From Paenibacillus durus ATCC 35681 (GTDB lineage Bacteria > Bacillota > Bacilli > Paenibacillales > Paenibacillaceae), in NCBI RefSeq assembly GCF_000993825.1, contig NZ_CP011114.1, forward strand, positions 4,588,001 through 4,652,000: a stretch of 64,000 nt of DNA, written 5' to 3'. The notes under the pieces are model-generated. The model did not search any database, was not told the origin of the DNA, and saw only the letters and a program-made list of their open reading frames with translations. The position numbers and the translations under genes are program-made. This document shows positions 52,106-61,447 of the stretch, one piece after another; position 1 is the stretch's first letter; every line of letters begins with the position of its first letter.

Positions 52106-52629
52106 TCCGTACATTAATAAAAAGAATGTAAAGCTTTATAACTTACAAAATTTAGCCAGGTTGGTCACAAAACTGTCGAAGTTTTGAAGCGTAATTCCAA
52201 GTGACGGCAATTCTTTGAACCAAGTGACATTATTGGTCCTTCCTCACGTAGCCCGAAAGGGCCCATTCCTCGCTCAGCAAACGCCTAATGCCGATATTTT
52301 TCGGCGTCACCCGGCTCCATATGCTCCTGTTTTTTCTGGAATAAATTGTTATTTTACTCATAGACCCATAAAATAGTTGTTGATATAATCCCACTAAGCT
52401 AATCCGTTTTATTGAACGGGTAATAGCTGTTCCATTGCGACCTTGGACGTGTGAAAGACACAAACTGCTCGTCACCCAAGACTATTGATAATATTAATCA
52501 AATCTAGAAAAACACCGGAGCATAAATGTTGTATTCTGTTCACGCTAACTATATATTAAAGTTAAGATATAAAATCCAGTTGCCAAAAAAGATTCCATAT
52601 GACTATTCTTAGCAAGAAGGTGTACTATA
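52106..52629. other. Gene-free region upstream of the diguanylate cyclase
   Basis: No convincing gene. A short repeat, CCAAGTGAC, occurs twice (about 52196 and 52220), and stems such as CACGTAGCCCGAAAGGGC are present, but I cannot assign a role. An 81-codon minus frame at 52230-52475 has no ribosome site and unlikely composition. Confidence 0.5.
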
Positions 52630-54294
52630 TTGGGTTTTGAGGTGTGGGTTGATTTAATATTGTTCTTCGCTTTGTTTGCTCTGTTTGCATACATATTTGC
52701 TTCTGTTACAATCACGAACCTGCACAAAGTCTATCTATTATTCCACTTTTCCATGATGCTATGGCCTTTCTGCCAGTTTGCCATCAAAACCACGGAGAAC
52801 CCCACTTTTCAATTATTTTATGTAAAGCTCGCGTTTGTGAGTTCGCCTTTACTAACTACGGGATGGCTTCTGTTTACGATTTTCCTCACCGGCCAATCGA
52901 AATTTCTGCGAAGAAAAATAAGCTTATTCCTTTTTGGGCCTGCCTTATTAGCGGCGCTCGGTGTGATCGTCAATCCAAACGGTTGGTTTGTCCTCCCTGT
53001 GAACGGCGGTTACATCCAAAGAACCTATGGGCCAATTTTTTGGTTTAATATTACGATCCTGATGATCCATTTTATAGTTTCGCTATATATCATCTATTTA
53101 GCTCTTGTATCAAATAATACGCCTCGGATCAAAAAACAAGTGAGGCACATGCTGAGAGGGATTTTGGTGGTAGCCGTGTTCACCTTGGTGGACATATTCC
53201 TAAATGTTATCCTATCCAAATCTCTACCGGTCATCCCGGGCATGGCATCTCTTGGTGTATTGCTATCTGCTATCATTTTTGTTATTGCCATTCACCGGGA
53301 TAAAGTGTTTGATATTGTGACCATCGCTCATCAAGATATTATTGATACGATTGAGTATGGGATTCTGGTGCTGGATGACAATGAAATCGTGGTAGAAATC
53401 AATCAGTCGCTCCTTCCCCATATAAACCTGCGTATAGGTGATCGATTCGTTATGGCGGACATCCTTCCGCAAGAACCGGCTGACGAGCATATCGAATGTT
53501 TTCTGCATACATACCGGGAACGTCCGCTTGAGAGAACAGAAATCGAGTTATTACATCCTAGAATCAATCGGTACATCAGCATTCATGCTGCGCCCATCTT
53601 GGTTAGCGGTCTAATGGTTGGGCAGATTATCACGTTTCAGGATATAACCGAGCTCAGGCGTCTCATTGATGAAACCAACCTTCATAATAAGATTCTGCAA
53701 GAACACAACGAAGCATTAATCAAAATACAAGCTGAGCTGTTCCAAACGAACCGAAAACTTAATCAGATGGCAATAACCGACAGCTTAACCGGCTGCTATA
53801 ATCGTCATTACTTGACACAGCAGTTAGAGAACGAAGTGATGAAGAACAGGAAATTTCAAATTTCCTTTGCCATTCTTCTATTGGATATCGACTTTTTCAA
53901 ATTGGTCAATGACAATTACGGCCACTTGGTCGGCGATGAAGTGATCTGCAATACGGTGGAAGTCATCAAGCAATCACTGCGACGGACTGACATTTTAGCG
54001 CGTTACGGCGGAGAAGAATTTATTATCTATTTGCCCAATACGGATGAATCGCAGGCCAAAATCCTAGCTGAACGGATCAAATCCACAGTCGAATCAAATA
54101 AAGTAGTTATCGAAAATATAGCCCATTCTGTATCGATTACGATAAGTATGGGACTTCTATCCATTAATGATTTTTCGGTTGAAAATAGACTGAGTCCCAA
54201 ATCTTATATAAATGATTTGTTTGAATCTGTGGATAAGGCCCTATACCAGGCAAAAAATGAAGGGCGTAACCGGATTATTAGTGTTGTACGATAA
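52630..54294 (+). CDS. Membrane diguanylate cyclase (7TM-PAS-GGDEF)
   Basis: 554 residues. Seven N-terminal transmembrane helices (~5-225) of the histidine-kinase 7TM sensor type, then a PAS-like domain (~230-345; GILVLDDNEIVVEINQSLL, GQIITFQDITELRRLI), a coiled coil, and the GGDEF domain (DSLTGCYNRHYLTQQL, DIDFFKLVNDNYGHLVGDEV). The active site GGEEF is intact, and the RRTD five residues before it fits the RxxD product-inhibition site. It should make cyclic-di-GMP. The TTG start has AAGAAGGTG in front. It lies 2.3 kb from the riboswitch of the giant surface protein. Confidence 0.93.
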   Translation: MGFEVWVDLILFFALFALFAYIFASVTITNLHKVYLLFHFSMMLWPFCQFAIKTTENPTFQLFYVKLAFVSSPLLTTGWLLFTIFLTGQSKFLRRKISLFLFGPALLAALGVIVNPNGWFVLPVNGGYIQRTYGPIFWFNITILMIHFIVSLYIIYLALVSNNTPRIKKQVRHMLRGILVVAVFTLVDIFLNVILSKSLPVIPGMASLGVLLSAIIFVIAIHRDKVFDIVTIAHQDIIDTIEYGILVLDDNEIVVEINQSLLPHINLRIGDRFVMADILPQEPADEHIECFLHTYRERPLERTEIELLHPRINRYISIHAAPILVSGLMVGQIITFQDITELRRLIDETNLHNKILQEHNEALIKIQAELFQTNRKLNQMAITDSLTGCYNRHYLTQQLENEVMKNRKFQISFAILLLDIDFFKLVNDNYGHLVGDEVICNTVEVIKQSLRRTDILARYGGEEFIIYLPNTDESQAKILAERIKSTVESNKVVIENIAHSVSITISMGLLSINDFSVENRLSPKSYINDLFESVDKALYQAKNEGRNRIISVVR

Positions 54295-54302
54295 ATAAGT
54301 GT

Positions 54303-55541
54303 TTAAGTGGGGATCGTTATAAGAAATGTTGTGCCCTTGCCTTTTTCACTGTCGACTTCTATTGTCCCTTTAACTTTATTGATTGTACTGTAGACCATGA
54401 GCATACCAAGACCCGTTCCTTCTGCTTTGGTAGAGTAATAGGGCTTGCCCATACGTGATATTTCTTCCTTTGTCATTCCAACTCCGCTATCCTGGATACT
54501 GATCATGATATTTTGCTTTCTTTCCGATATATCAATGAGCAGAGTACCGCCGCCCTTATCTTTCATTGCTTCAATACCATTTTTAAATAGATTAATTAAA
54601 CATTGCTGGATTTGGTTCCTATCATAATTTGTATTTAATGAGTTATTGAAAATAAATTGGACCTCTACTTGATGTATTGTGGCATAGGGTATAATTAGAT
54701 TTTTTGTATACTCTGACTCGGCCTTCAGGTTGGAATAAACCATATTTTCCGATTGCGGCTTAGCAAATGAAAGATAATCACTAACTATTTTTTCGGCTCG
54801 ATTTAGTTCTTGTAAAGATAGTTCTATATATCCTTTTTCAACCGGTGTTATGGTATTTGATTTATTTAAAAGTTGCAGAAAACCACTGGTAACCGTAAGA
54901 GGATTTCTTATTTCATGTGAAACACTAGCCGCGAGCTCACTAACGACATTTAATCTTTCAGATTGTAAAATCCGGTCACGATTTTTAATATTGGCTATGA
55001 TCCGCTCTATTAAGAGCATAATGATACTCATCACTCCAACATGAGTCGTTAATGCATGAAAGGTGAGAATCCAGAATTGTCTATCTAATGTCCCCACAAG
55101 GATGCTTAAAATCATTAGGTAAAAGCCCATGGTAAGAAAAGAAATAGCGGTTGCACCTATAATTCGGCTTTTAGAATCCAGTTTTATAAACTTTTTACTG
55201 AATAAGGGCACAAGAATAAATACAGCGGTTGAAAAAAGAAATGAATAAATCACTCCATCGCCGCCTAAATAAAACCGGTAGATATTTAATATTAGATATA
55301 ACGGCAGAACACTCTTGTAACCTCCAAAAAGGGCCACGATAATAAACGGAATGTATCTTAAATCAAAAATAAATCCCATTTCCAATTTAATAGGTTTGGT
55401 AATACAAAGGATCATCGTCACTGCCGATAGTAAAATGAGAATTTTTCTATTATAGGAATGGGGCCTGTTTTCAAAAAAAATGAGAACGATTAAAACGGGA
55501 AAGAGTAAAAACAAGAAATTCAACAGTAAGGTTTCAAACAA
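54303..55541 (-). CDS. Sensor histidine kinase, KinB-like (5TM-5TMR_LYT)
   Basis: 412 residues. The N-terminal membrane domain has about six helices with the 5TMR_LYT pattern (FDLRYIPFIIVALFGGYKSV), followed by HisKA (SELAASVSHEIRNPLTVTSG with phospho-His) and HATPase_c (LINLFKNGIEAM, DSGVGMTKEE, GTGLGMLMV). It is related to sporulation kinases that feed the Spo0 phosphorelay, and has no response regulator next to it, which fits that role. TTG 55541 follows AAGGAAG. It is convergent with the diguanylate cyclase with eight bases between stops. Confidence 0.9.
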   Translation of the reverse strand: MFETLLLNFLFLLFPVLIVLIFFENRPHSYNRKILILLSAVTMILCITKPIKLEMGFIFDLRYIPFIIVALFGGYKSVLPLYLILNIYRFYLGGDGVIYSFLFSTAVFILVPLFSKKFIKLDSKSRIIGATAISFLTMGFYLMILSILVGTLDRQFWILTFHALTTHVGVMSIIMLLIERIIANIKNRDRILQSERLNVVSELAASVSHEIRNPLTVTSGFLQLLNKSNTITPVEKGYIELSLQELNRAEKIVSDYLSFAKPQSENMVYSNLKAESEYTKNLIIPYATIHQVEVQFIFNNSLNTNYDRNQIQQCLINLFKNGIEAMKDKGGGTLLIDISERKQNIMISIQDSGVGMTKEEISRMGKPYYSTKAEGTGLGMLMVYSTINKVKGTIEVDSEKGKGTTFLITIPT

Positions 55542-55601
55542 GGCATAACTTCCTTTCGGCTATTTATATCTAATCATGTTTTCATGGGAGGCTTCGTTTA
55601 C

Positions 55602-56117
55602 GTGGCAGTATTTATTAATGAACAAATTAAAGCATCCGAGGTGGTGCTGACTGGACTCAGAGGCGAGAATTTAGGCATCGTCTCCAGAGAGGAGGCGCTG
55701 GCTATGGCCCGATCGGAAAAAGCGGACTTGGTCTGTACCTCGCTGATGAGCAGTCCCACGCCCTGCAGCCTGGTTGCGAAGGGAACGGGAAAAGCGGCCG
55801 CTCGAAAGGGCGCGGCCCCGAACAAGGCAGGCGCAGGACGGGGAGCGGGCGGGAGCGGCAAGGAGAAAGTCAAGGAGCTTCGCTTCACCGCTCATATTGA
55901 GGAGCATGATTACGACACGAAGCTCCGCCAGGCGGACAAGCATCTACGCTCCGGCAAACCGGTACAGCTCTTCGTGAAATCATCCGGCGCCAAAGAAGGG
56001 CTTGCCGCCAAGGCCGTGCTGGAGCGGCTTGTAGCCGATCTTAAGGAAATCGGAGTGAAGGAGACCGGCATCCAGACAAGCGGCAAAGGCTCACAGGTGA
56101 AATTAAATCCGCGCTGA
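55602..56117 (+). CDS. Divergent IF-3 paralogue
   Basis: 171 residues. The N-terminal IF3 domain is recognisable (FINEQIKASEVVLTGLRGEN, LGIVSREEALAMARSEKADL). The C-terminal domain is IF3-like (KELRFTAHIEEHDYDTKLRQ), but the rest is altered (KSSGAKEGLAAKAVLERLVA in place of the usual rRNA-contacting helix). The linker is unusually Ala/Gly/Lys rich (~65-95). It is not next to rpmI or rplT, so the main infC must be elsewhere. GTG 55602 has GGAGG ten bases upstream. It may adjust translation in sporulation or dormancy; this is inference. Confidence 0.82.
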   Translation: MAVFINEQIKASEVVLTGLRGENLGIVSREEALAMARSEKADLVCTSLMSSPTPCSLVAKGTGKAAARKGAAPNKAGAGRGAGGSGKEKVKELRFTAHIEEHDYDTKLRQADKHLRSGKPVQLFVKSSGAKEGLAAKAVLERLVADLKEIGVKETGIQTSGKGSQVKLNPR

Positions 56118-56133
56118 TTGTCTCTAAGCCCTG

Positions 56134-56418
56134 TTATCGCTGCTCCCTGGTCGCTAATTGCTCTTGGGCAAGGCGGATCATTTCGCGAACCATGGAGCCG
56201 CCAATTTTGCCGCCGACATGGCCTACCGATTCCGTCGTCAGAGTCCCATTTTCGCCTGGCTGGAGAGGTACACCAAGCTCCTTAGCCACTTCATACTTCA
56301 CATCATCCGGCCGATTCGGATCAACGGCATATCCTTCGTTGTGCATTACATTAGCTTTGAAGGTCTGCATCTCTTGCTCCACCCCCGGCACCACATATTT
56401 CCTCTTTCTTCTGGCCAT
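56134..56418 (-). CDS. sasP: Alpha/beta-type small acid-soluble spore protein
   Basis: 94 residues. The family core is clear: VKYEVAKELGVPL, NGTLTTESVGHVGGKIGGSM and VREMIRLAQEQL. The N-terminus MARRKRKYVVPGVEQEM is longer and more basic than in short SASPs. These proteins coat and protect DNA in the dormant spore and are made in the forespore under sigma-G. GGGAG lies upstream of ATG 56418; the frame upstream to 56466 lacks a ribosome site. Confidence 0.9.
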   Translation of the reverse strand: MARRKRKYVVPGVEQEMQTFKANVMHNEGYAVDPNRPDDVKYEVAKELGVPLQPGENGTLTTESVGHVGGKIGGSMVREMIRLAQEQLATREQR

Positions 56419-56625
56419 CCTGATCCACTCCCTTGATGTCTTTTCCCCTAACATGCCCCGAGGCATAAATCTTCATCCCTGTTCAGCCTCAATAACATGA
56501 CGCTCTGCTTTTAGGACGGTTGATACACCCTTCACCATAGAGCCTACAATATACATTATCAATAGGGAATGCTAAAATGGTCACTAACAAACATCTGTTC
56601 TACAAATTTAGGAAGGTGCCGGCCG

Positions 56626-59600
56626 ATGAGCGTACAGTTAACCAAACAATCGATCAAGCAATGGTGCGGGCCCTATGCATATCAGAAAGGCGACCGATTA
56701 TGCCGCACGAATAAAATCCATTTTATACGATTCGACACCGAAGCGAATGAATATACAGCCGAAGTAAATGGCCCAAGCCGCCATGAGGTTCAACTTACGT
56801 TTGACTGGAACGGTAAGCCGAATGCGGTGTGTACCTGCCCCGCCCTTGGCTCATTTGACTCCTTTTGCCATCATATTGCCGCTGTTCTGATCCGTCTATA
56901 TGACATACAACTAGCCGGCGATTCGACCGCTCCACTGATTCCTGCCGATGCTGTCCCCGGAATAACTCCCGGACGCGCTGAAGCTGTCCCCATCACCGAG
57001 CGCATTCTGAGACTGTTCGACGACAAGCCCATACGTCCCATTCACAACAAGACACTTACGGAAACGAGAACCCCTCTTAAAGTGGAGTTTATTCTCAAGC
57101 TTTTAGCCTTTGGCAACAATACCGTCCTGTTCGGCATAGAGCTTAAAGCAGGCCCCAAAGCCTTATACATCGTTCAAAATATCGCTTCCTTCCTGGATCA
57201 GCTTGGCCGGGGGGAAAGCTATTCTTTCTCGCCAAGATTCAGCTACAGTCCGGAGCTTCACACCTTTGGGAAAGAAGACGAGGCCCTCCTACGGGCCTTA
57301 ATGGAAATGATTCGGGACCGCGCCTCCTACCGCGAAACAGACCGCCTGCACTCCGTCTATGCCTCGGGCAGAAACAGCGACCGCCTGCTGCTCATTCCGC
57401 CGCAGGCATGGGCCAGCCTGCTTCCTCTGCTGACGCAGGCGCCGAACGTCACTCTTATGGACGGAGACATCAAGTATGACGGCATCTGCCTGTCGGATGA
57501 GCCCCTGCTGCTCCGCTTCGAGTTGGATGAAGCAGGTTCAGGGGGCTGTTCGTTGCGTATTCATGGTCTTGAGGAAATAACCATTATGGAGCCATATGGA
57601 GCGGCCTTTCTTCAAGGGAAGCTGCTCCCGCTCCCGGCAAAACAAGGCAAGCGGCTTGCCGAACTAAAGGCAATTCTAGGCGATTCCGGTGCGGACGACA
57701 TTGTCATTCCTGGCGGTCAAATGCAGGCTTTTATGGAAAAAGCCGTCCCCGGGTTCATGAAGCTGGGCAGCGTAAGCATCGCCCCGGCCATCGCCGAGCG
57801 TGTCACGCAATCCCCGCTTCGGGCCAAGCTGTACCTTGACCGGGTGAAGGATCGGCTTCTGGCTGCCGTTGAATTTCAATACGACGAGGTCGTTATTAAT
57901 CCCTTGGAAGATCACCGCACGCAGCAGGAGTCGCCTCGTATTCTCATCCGCGACATGGAGGGGGAGCGGCGGATCATCGATATGATCGAACATTGTCCGT
58001 TTACGAAGACGGAAGCCGGATACTTCATGAACGATGAAGAGGCTGAGTTCGACTTCCTCTATACGGTTGTCCCGCAGTTGGAGAAGCTGATGAAGGTGTA
58101 CGCAACGACAGCGGTGAAACTGCGGGTGCATAAGTTACATACGCTTCCGAAGGTCAGTGTGCAGGTATCCGCAGCCGAGCGAATGAACTGGCTTGAATTT
58201 CGCCTGAATATGGGGTGGATTCCGGAAACTGAAATCCGCAGCCTGGTGAAATCCTTAGAGGAAAAGCGGAGATATTACCGTCTGCCGAACGGTTCCTTGC
58301 TGCCGCTGGACAGCGCTGAGCTTCAGGAGCTGTCGAGGTTCCTCAAGGACACGGGGCTGCTCTACACGGATATAATTGAATCGAAGTTCCGGGTCCCCTT
58401 GACCCGCGGTCTTCACTTGATCGACCATGAATTTGGCGGCTTGAAGCTCGACAAGCCGATTCGCCAGCTTCTATATAACCTGCGAAATCCGGACAATCTC
58501 GACTTCCCGGTCCCCGCTCCTCTCACGATGGTGCTGCGGGATTATCAAAAAATAGGCTACCAATGGCTGAAGACACTCGCCCATTACGGGTTCGGCGGCA
58601 TTTTGGCGGATGACATGGGACTGGGCAAGACTGTGCAGAGCATCGCCTTTATCGTTTCCGTTCTGCCGGAGATTCGGCAGCAGCGCATCCCGGCCCTCGT
58701 GATCTCGCCGGGGTCGCTTATCTACAATTGGCGCAATGAGCTACGGAAGTTTGCGCCGGGCATCCGCGTGCTCATTGCGGACGGCAGCCAGACCGAGCGG
58801 GCGGAGAAAATGCAAAGGCTGGAGGACGCCGACGTCGTCCTTACCTCATACCCCCTCCTGCTGCGGGATGTGGATCTCTATGCCAAGCAGTCGTTTCACA
58901 CGCTCATTCTCGATGAGGCCCAAGCGTTCAAGAACGATGCGACGCAAACGGCACGAGCGGTCAAATCGATCCAGGCCGGTTGCCGGTTCGCCTTGACCGG
59001 AACCCCTGTCGAGAACCGCATCGAAGAGCTGTGGTCGATCTTTAGCGTCGTCTTCCCGGCATTGTTCCCGGACCGGAAGACGTTCGGCAACTTGACGCGC
59101 AAAGAGGTAGCCAAGCGGGCGCGGCCTTTCATGCTGCGCAGGTGGAAGAGTGAGGTGCTTCAAGACCTGCCGGACAAAACCGAGTCAATCAAGCCTACCG
59201 AGCTGCTGCCCGAACAGAAGAAACTGTACGCCGCTTATTTGGCCAAGCTGCAGCAGGACACCTTAAAGCATCTAAGCGTGGACGGCTACCACAAGAGCCG
59301 GATCAAAATTTTAGCTGGCCTCACAAGGCTTCGGCAAATTTGCTGTCATCCCGCCCTTTTTGTCGAAGGCTACAAGGGGGGCTCGGCGAAACTTACGCAG
59401 CTGATGGAAATCGTCGAAGAGTGCCTGGCTAACCGAAAACGCATGCTGATCTTTTCTCAATTCACGGAAATGCTCGGCCTGATTGGCAAAGCACTGAGCA
59501 GTCAGAGCGTTCCGTTCTTTTATCTGGATGGGTCAACGCAGGCCCGTGAGCGCGTCGAGTTATGTGAACGGTTCAACGATGGCGAAATGGACGTCTTCCT

Positions 59601-59895
59601 CATCTCCCTGAAGGCAGGGGGAACAGGACTAAATTTGACGGGCGCGGATACCGTTGTCCTATATGACCTGTGGTGGAACCCGGCAGTCGAACAACAAGCG
59701 GCCGACCGCGCCCACCGCATGGGACAGAAGAACACCGTCCAGATCATCCGCCTGATCACCCAAGACACAATGGAGGAAAAAATGTACGAGCTCCAGCACA
59801 AAAAGAAACACCTGATTGACGAAGTGATGGGGCCCGATCAGGAGGCGGCGTCCGCTCTTACCGAAGAAGAGCTTCGGGAGATTTTGATGATATAA
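56626..59895 (+). CDS. SWIM/SNF2-family helicase-like ATPase
   Basis: 1089 residues. SWIM zinc finger near 60-85 (VCTCPALGSFDSFCHHIAAV), a long SNF2-associated region, then SNF2_N (ILADDMGLGKTVQSIAFIVS as Walker A, LILDEAQAFKN as motif II, ALTGTPVENR as motif III) and Helicase_C (LKAGGTGLNLTGAD, QQAADRAHRMGQ as motif VI). It is a DNA-translocating ATPase; the bacterial members have no settled role. ATG 56626 follows AGGAAGGTG; upstream codons do not. It stands alone, with its own terminator. Confidence 0.94.
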   Translation: MSVQLTKQSIKQWCGPYAYQKGDRLCRTNKIHFIRFDTEANEYTAEVNGPSRHEVQLTFDWNGKPNAVCTCPALGSFDSFCHHIAAVLIRLYDIQLAGDSTAPLIPADAVPGITPGRAEAVPITERILRLFDDKPIRPIHNKTLTETRTPLKVEFILKLLAFGNNTVLFGIELKAGPKALYIVQNIASFLDQLGRGESYSFSPRFSYSPELHTFGKEDEALLRALMEMIRDRASYRETDRLHSVYASGRNSDRLLLIPPQAWASLLPLLTQAPNVTLMDGDIKYDGICLSDEPLLLRFELDEAGSGGCSLRIHGLEEITIMEPYGAAFLQGKLLPLPAKQGKRLAELKAILGDSGADDIVIPGGQMQAFMEKAVPGFMKLGSVSIAPAIAERVTQSPLRAKLYLDRVKDRLLAAVEFQYDEVVINPLEDHRTQQESPRILIRDMEGERRIIDMIEHCPFTKTEAGYFMNDEEAEFDFLYTVVPQLEKLMKVYATTAVKLRVHKLHTLPKVSVQVSAAERMNWLEFRLNMGWIPETEIRSLVKSLEEKRRYYRLPNGSLLPLDSAELQELSRFLKDTGLLYTDIIESKFRVPLTRGLHLIDHEFGGLKLDKPIRQLLYNLRNPDNLDFPVPAPLTMVLRDYQKIGYQWLKTLAHYGFGGILADDMGLGKTVQSIAFIVSVLPEIRQQRIPALVISPGSLIYNWRNELRKFAPGIRVLIADGSQTERAEKMQRLEDADVVLTSYPLLLRDVDLYAKQSFHTLILDEAQAFKNDATQTARAVKSIQAGCRFALTGTPVENRIEELWSIFSVVFPALFPDRKTFGNLTRKEVAKRARPFMLRRWKSEVLQDLPDKTESIKPTELLPEQKKLYAAYLAKLQQDTLKHLSVDGYHKSRIKILAGLTRLRQICCHPALFVEGYKGGSAKLTQLMEIVEECLANRKRMLIFSQFTEMLGLIGKALSSQSVPFFYLDGSTQARERVELCERFNDGEMDVFLISLKAGGTGLNLTGADTVVLYDLWWNPAVEQQAADRAHRMGQKNTVQIIRLITQDTMEEKMYELQHKKKHLIDEVMGPDQEAASALTEEELREILMI

Positions 59896-59906
59896 ATGGA
59901 AAAGGG

Positions 59907-59934
59907 TACATGCGGCGGGGGCATGTTCTTTTTT
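59907..59934 (+). terminator. Terminator of the SNF2 gene
   Basis: GGTACATGC and GCATGTTC form a stem with a short G-rich loop followed by TTTTTTC, 12 bases after the stop. Confidence 0.8.
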
Positions 59935-60040
59935 CAATAATGCCATGACATACCGAGGACGTGAGCAATCAGCGAAGCATGAACCTTGGTCTAGGCATAC
60001 GCATAGTATGAACAAAAGTTATTATGAAGGAGTGAATCAT

Positions 60041-60325
60041 ATGGCATTTTTACCAATGCCCGGAACACCCGCTCAAACCCTGTCTCCTCCCCCTGCCTTC
60101 ATCCCGCCAAAACCTCCTGCCTATGGATCTTATATCATTGACTGCATCCATAATTATACTTATGTCTGGTTATGGAATGGGGACAGTTTCTGGTATTACC
60201 CAACTCGCGTGGAGTACGGAGAAGTTTCAGGTTATCGCTGGAGCGGGGAATTTTGGTTTTATTATGGAATTGATCCAAGATTTATAAATGCGGTTTCTTG
60301 TCCTCCGATTCCTACGCTGTATTAA
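60041..60325 (+). CDS. Small aromatic- and proline-rich protein of unknown function
   Basis: 94 residues. A proline-rich start (MAFLPMPGTPAQTLSPPPAF IPPKPP) precedes an aromatic region with many W and Y (NYTYVWLWNGDSFWYYPTRV) and few charges. Similar short proteins occur in Paenibacillus, often labelled with unhelpful names; I do not know their job. The composition would fit a coat or surface protein. GAAGGAG precedes ATG 60041. Confidence 0.8.
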   Translation: MAFLPMPGTPAQTLSPPPAFIPPKPPAYGSYIIDCIHNYTYVWLWNGDSFWYYPTRVEYGEVSGYRWSGEFWFYYGIDPRFINAVSCPPIPTLY

Positions 60326-60470
60326 TATTGGAGCAGTAAATGGGCTCTTGTGATACGGTTCTCCGCGCGTAACGGAAAATTTCCATTATTAGGATTCCCT
60401 TTGCGTGTTCCCTCGTACAAAATATGATAGTCTAAGGAGCAGCCGTTTCACGAAAGGAGTCCGTTTCGGT

Positions 60471-61298
60471 ATGTTAAAAATCAGCGCTTTCTCCAAGTTG
60501 ACCCGGGTCTCCGTTAAAACTTTACATTTTTACGATAACCTGGGCCTGTTAAAACCTGCCGTTGTAGATGAAAATAATGGCTACCGATATTATACCGAAG
60601 AACAGCTTCTAACTGTTAAGCGTATCGTCGCCTTGAAAGAACAAGGCTTCACATTAGAGCAAATCAAGCCCATGCTGGAAGAAAACGTTCTACCGGAAAC
60701 AGTGAAGAACCAGTTAACGGATAAAAAGAAAGAACTTGAGCAAGCCATCCATGAAGCACAAAATCAGCTTAACGAGATCGATAGAAGGCTGACGCGTATT
60801 GAAGAATCGGAGGAGCATCATCAACATACACCGGCTGCAATTCGATATGTAGAACCTCAACTCATCGCTTCCATACGCGACACGGTCCCACGAACACAGT
60901 TGTGTCTGCTGTTGGACGAAATTTTGCAGTACGTCCGTTCCTGCGGAGAGGATGAAGGGCGCTTACTGACGATTGTATGGCATGATTTCGGCAGCAGGAA
61001 TTCAGATCTGGTCGATATCGAAGTCGCACTGCCTCTAACGAAGGTTGTTCCAAGCAGGGGAAGAGTGAAGGTCAGTATCCTCCCTGAATTGAAGGCTGCG
61101 GCTTCCCTTGTCCACCATTGCAACCCCTACCGCAATGATTGTCCGGCTGTCACTGAACTCCTGTCATGGATACAATCCCAAAGCCTGGTCCCTTCCGCAA
61201 AAGAACCTGTCCGCGAAACCTATTTAACTTCAGACAAGGATATGTACGGAACGTTACGGCTGGCTGAGCTGCTCATCCCAATCGAGCATATTGATTAA
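60471..61298 (+). CDS. MerR-family regulator with GyrI-like region
   Basis: 275 residues. MerR helix-turn-helix (MLKISAFSKLTRVSVKTLHF, YYTEEQLLTVKRIVALKEQG), a coiled coil (LTDKKKELEQAIHEAQNQLN) and a C-terminal effector domain of the BmrR/GyrI kind from ~115. These regulators sense bulky organic compounds. AAAGGAG precedes ATG 60471. The SDR at 61448 is next on the same strand but separated by a terminator. Confidence 0.9.
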   Translation: MLKISAFSKLTRVSVKTLHFYDNLGLLKPAVVDENNGYRYYTEEQLLTVKRIVALKEQGFTLEQIKPMLEENVLPETVKNQLTDKKKELEQAIHEAQNQLNEIDRRLTRIEESEEHHQHTPAAIRYVEPQLIASIRDTVPRTQLCLLLDEILQYVRSCGEDEGRLLTIVWHDFGSRNSDLVDIEVALPLTKVVPSRGRVKVSILPELKAAASLVHHCNPYRNDCPAVTELLSWIQSQSLVPSAKEPVRETYLTSDKDMYGTLRLAELLIPIEHID

Positions 61299-61312
61299 CA
61301 CTCACTTCGATC

Positions 61313-61357
61313 CCATGGTTCATTCTGCAAATTGCAAAATGGAGCATGGTTTTTTTA
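61313..61357 (+). terminator. Terminator of the MerR gene
   Basis: CCATG/CATGG with inner CATT/AATG and TGC/GCA pairs (61313-61349), then eight T. Confidence 0.85.
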
Positions 61358-61447
61358 TGTAAAAAAAGATTCGCCAGTCTCCTTGACTCTCCCCTTAACT
61401 GGAGGGTGTAAATTAGTGCTGCACAATAAAAAGGAGGAGTGGAACCA

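Noticed and set aside
52230..52475. 81-codon minus-strand ORF
   Set aside because: It has no ribosome site and no recognisable domain, and its composition does not look coding.
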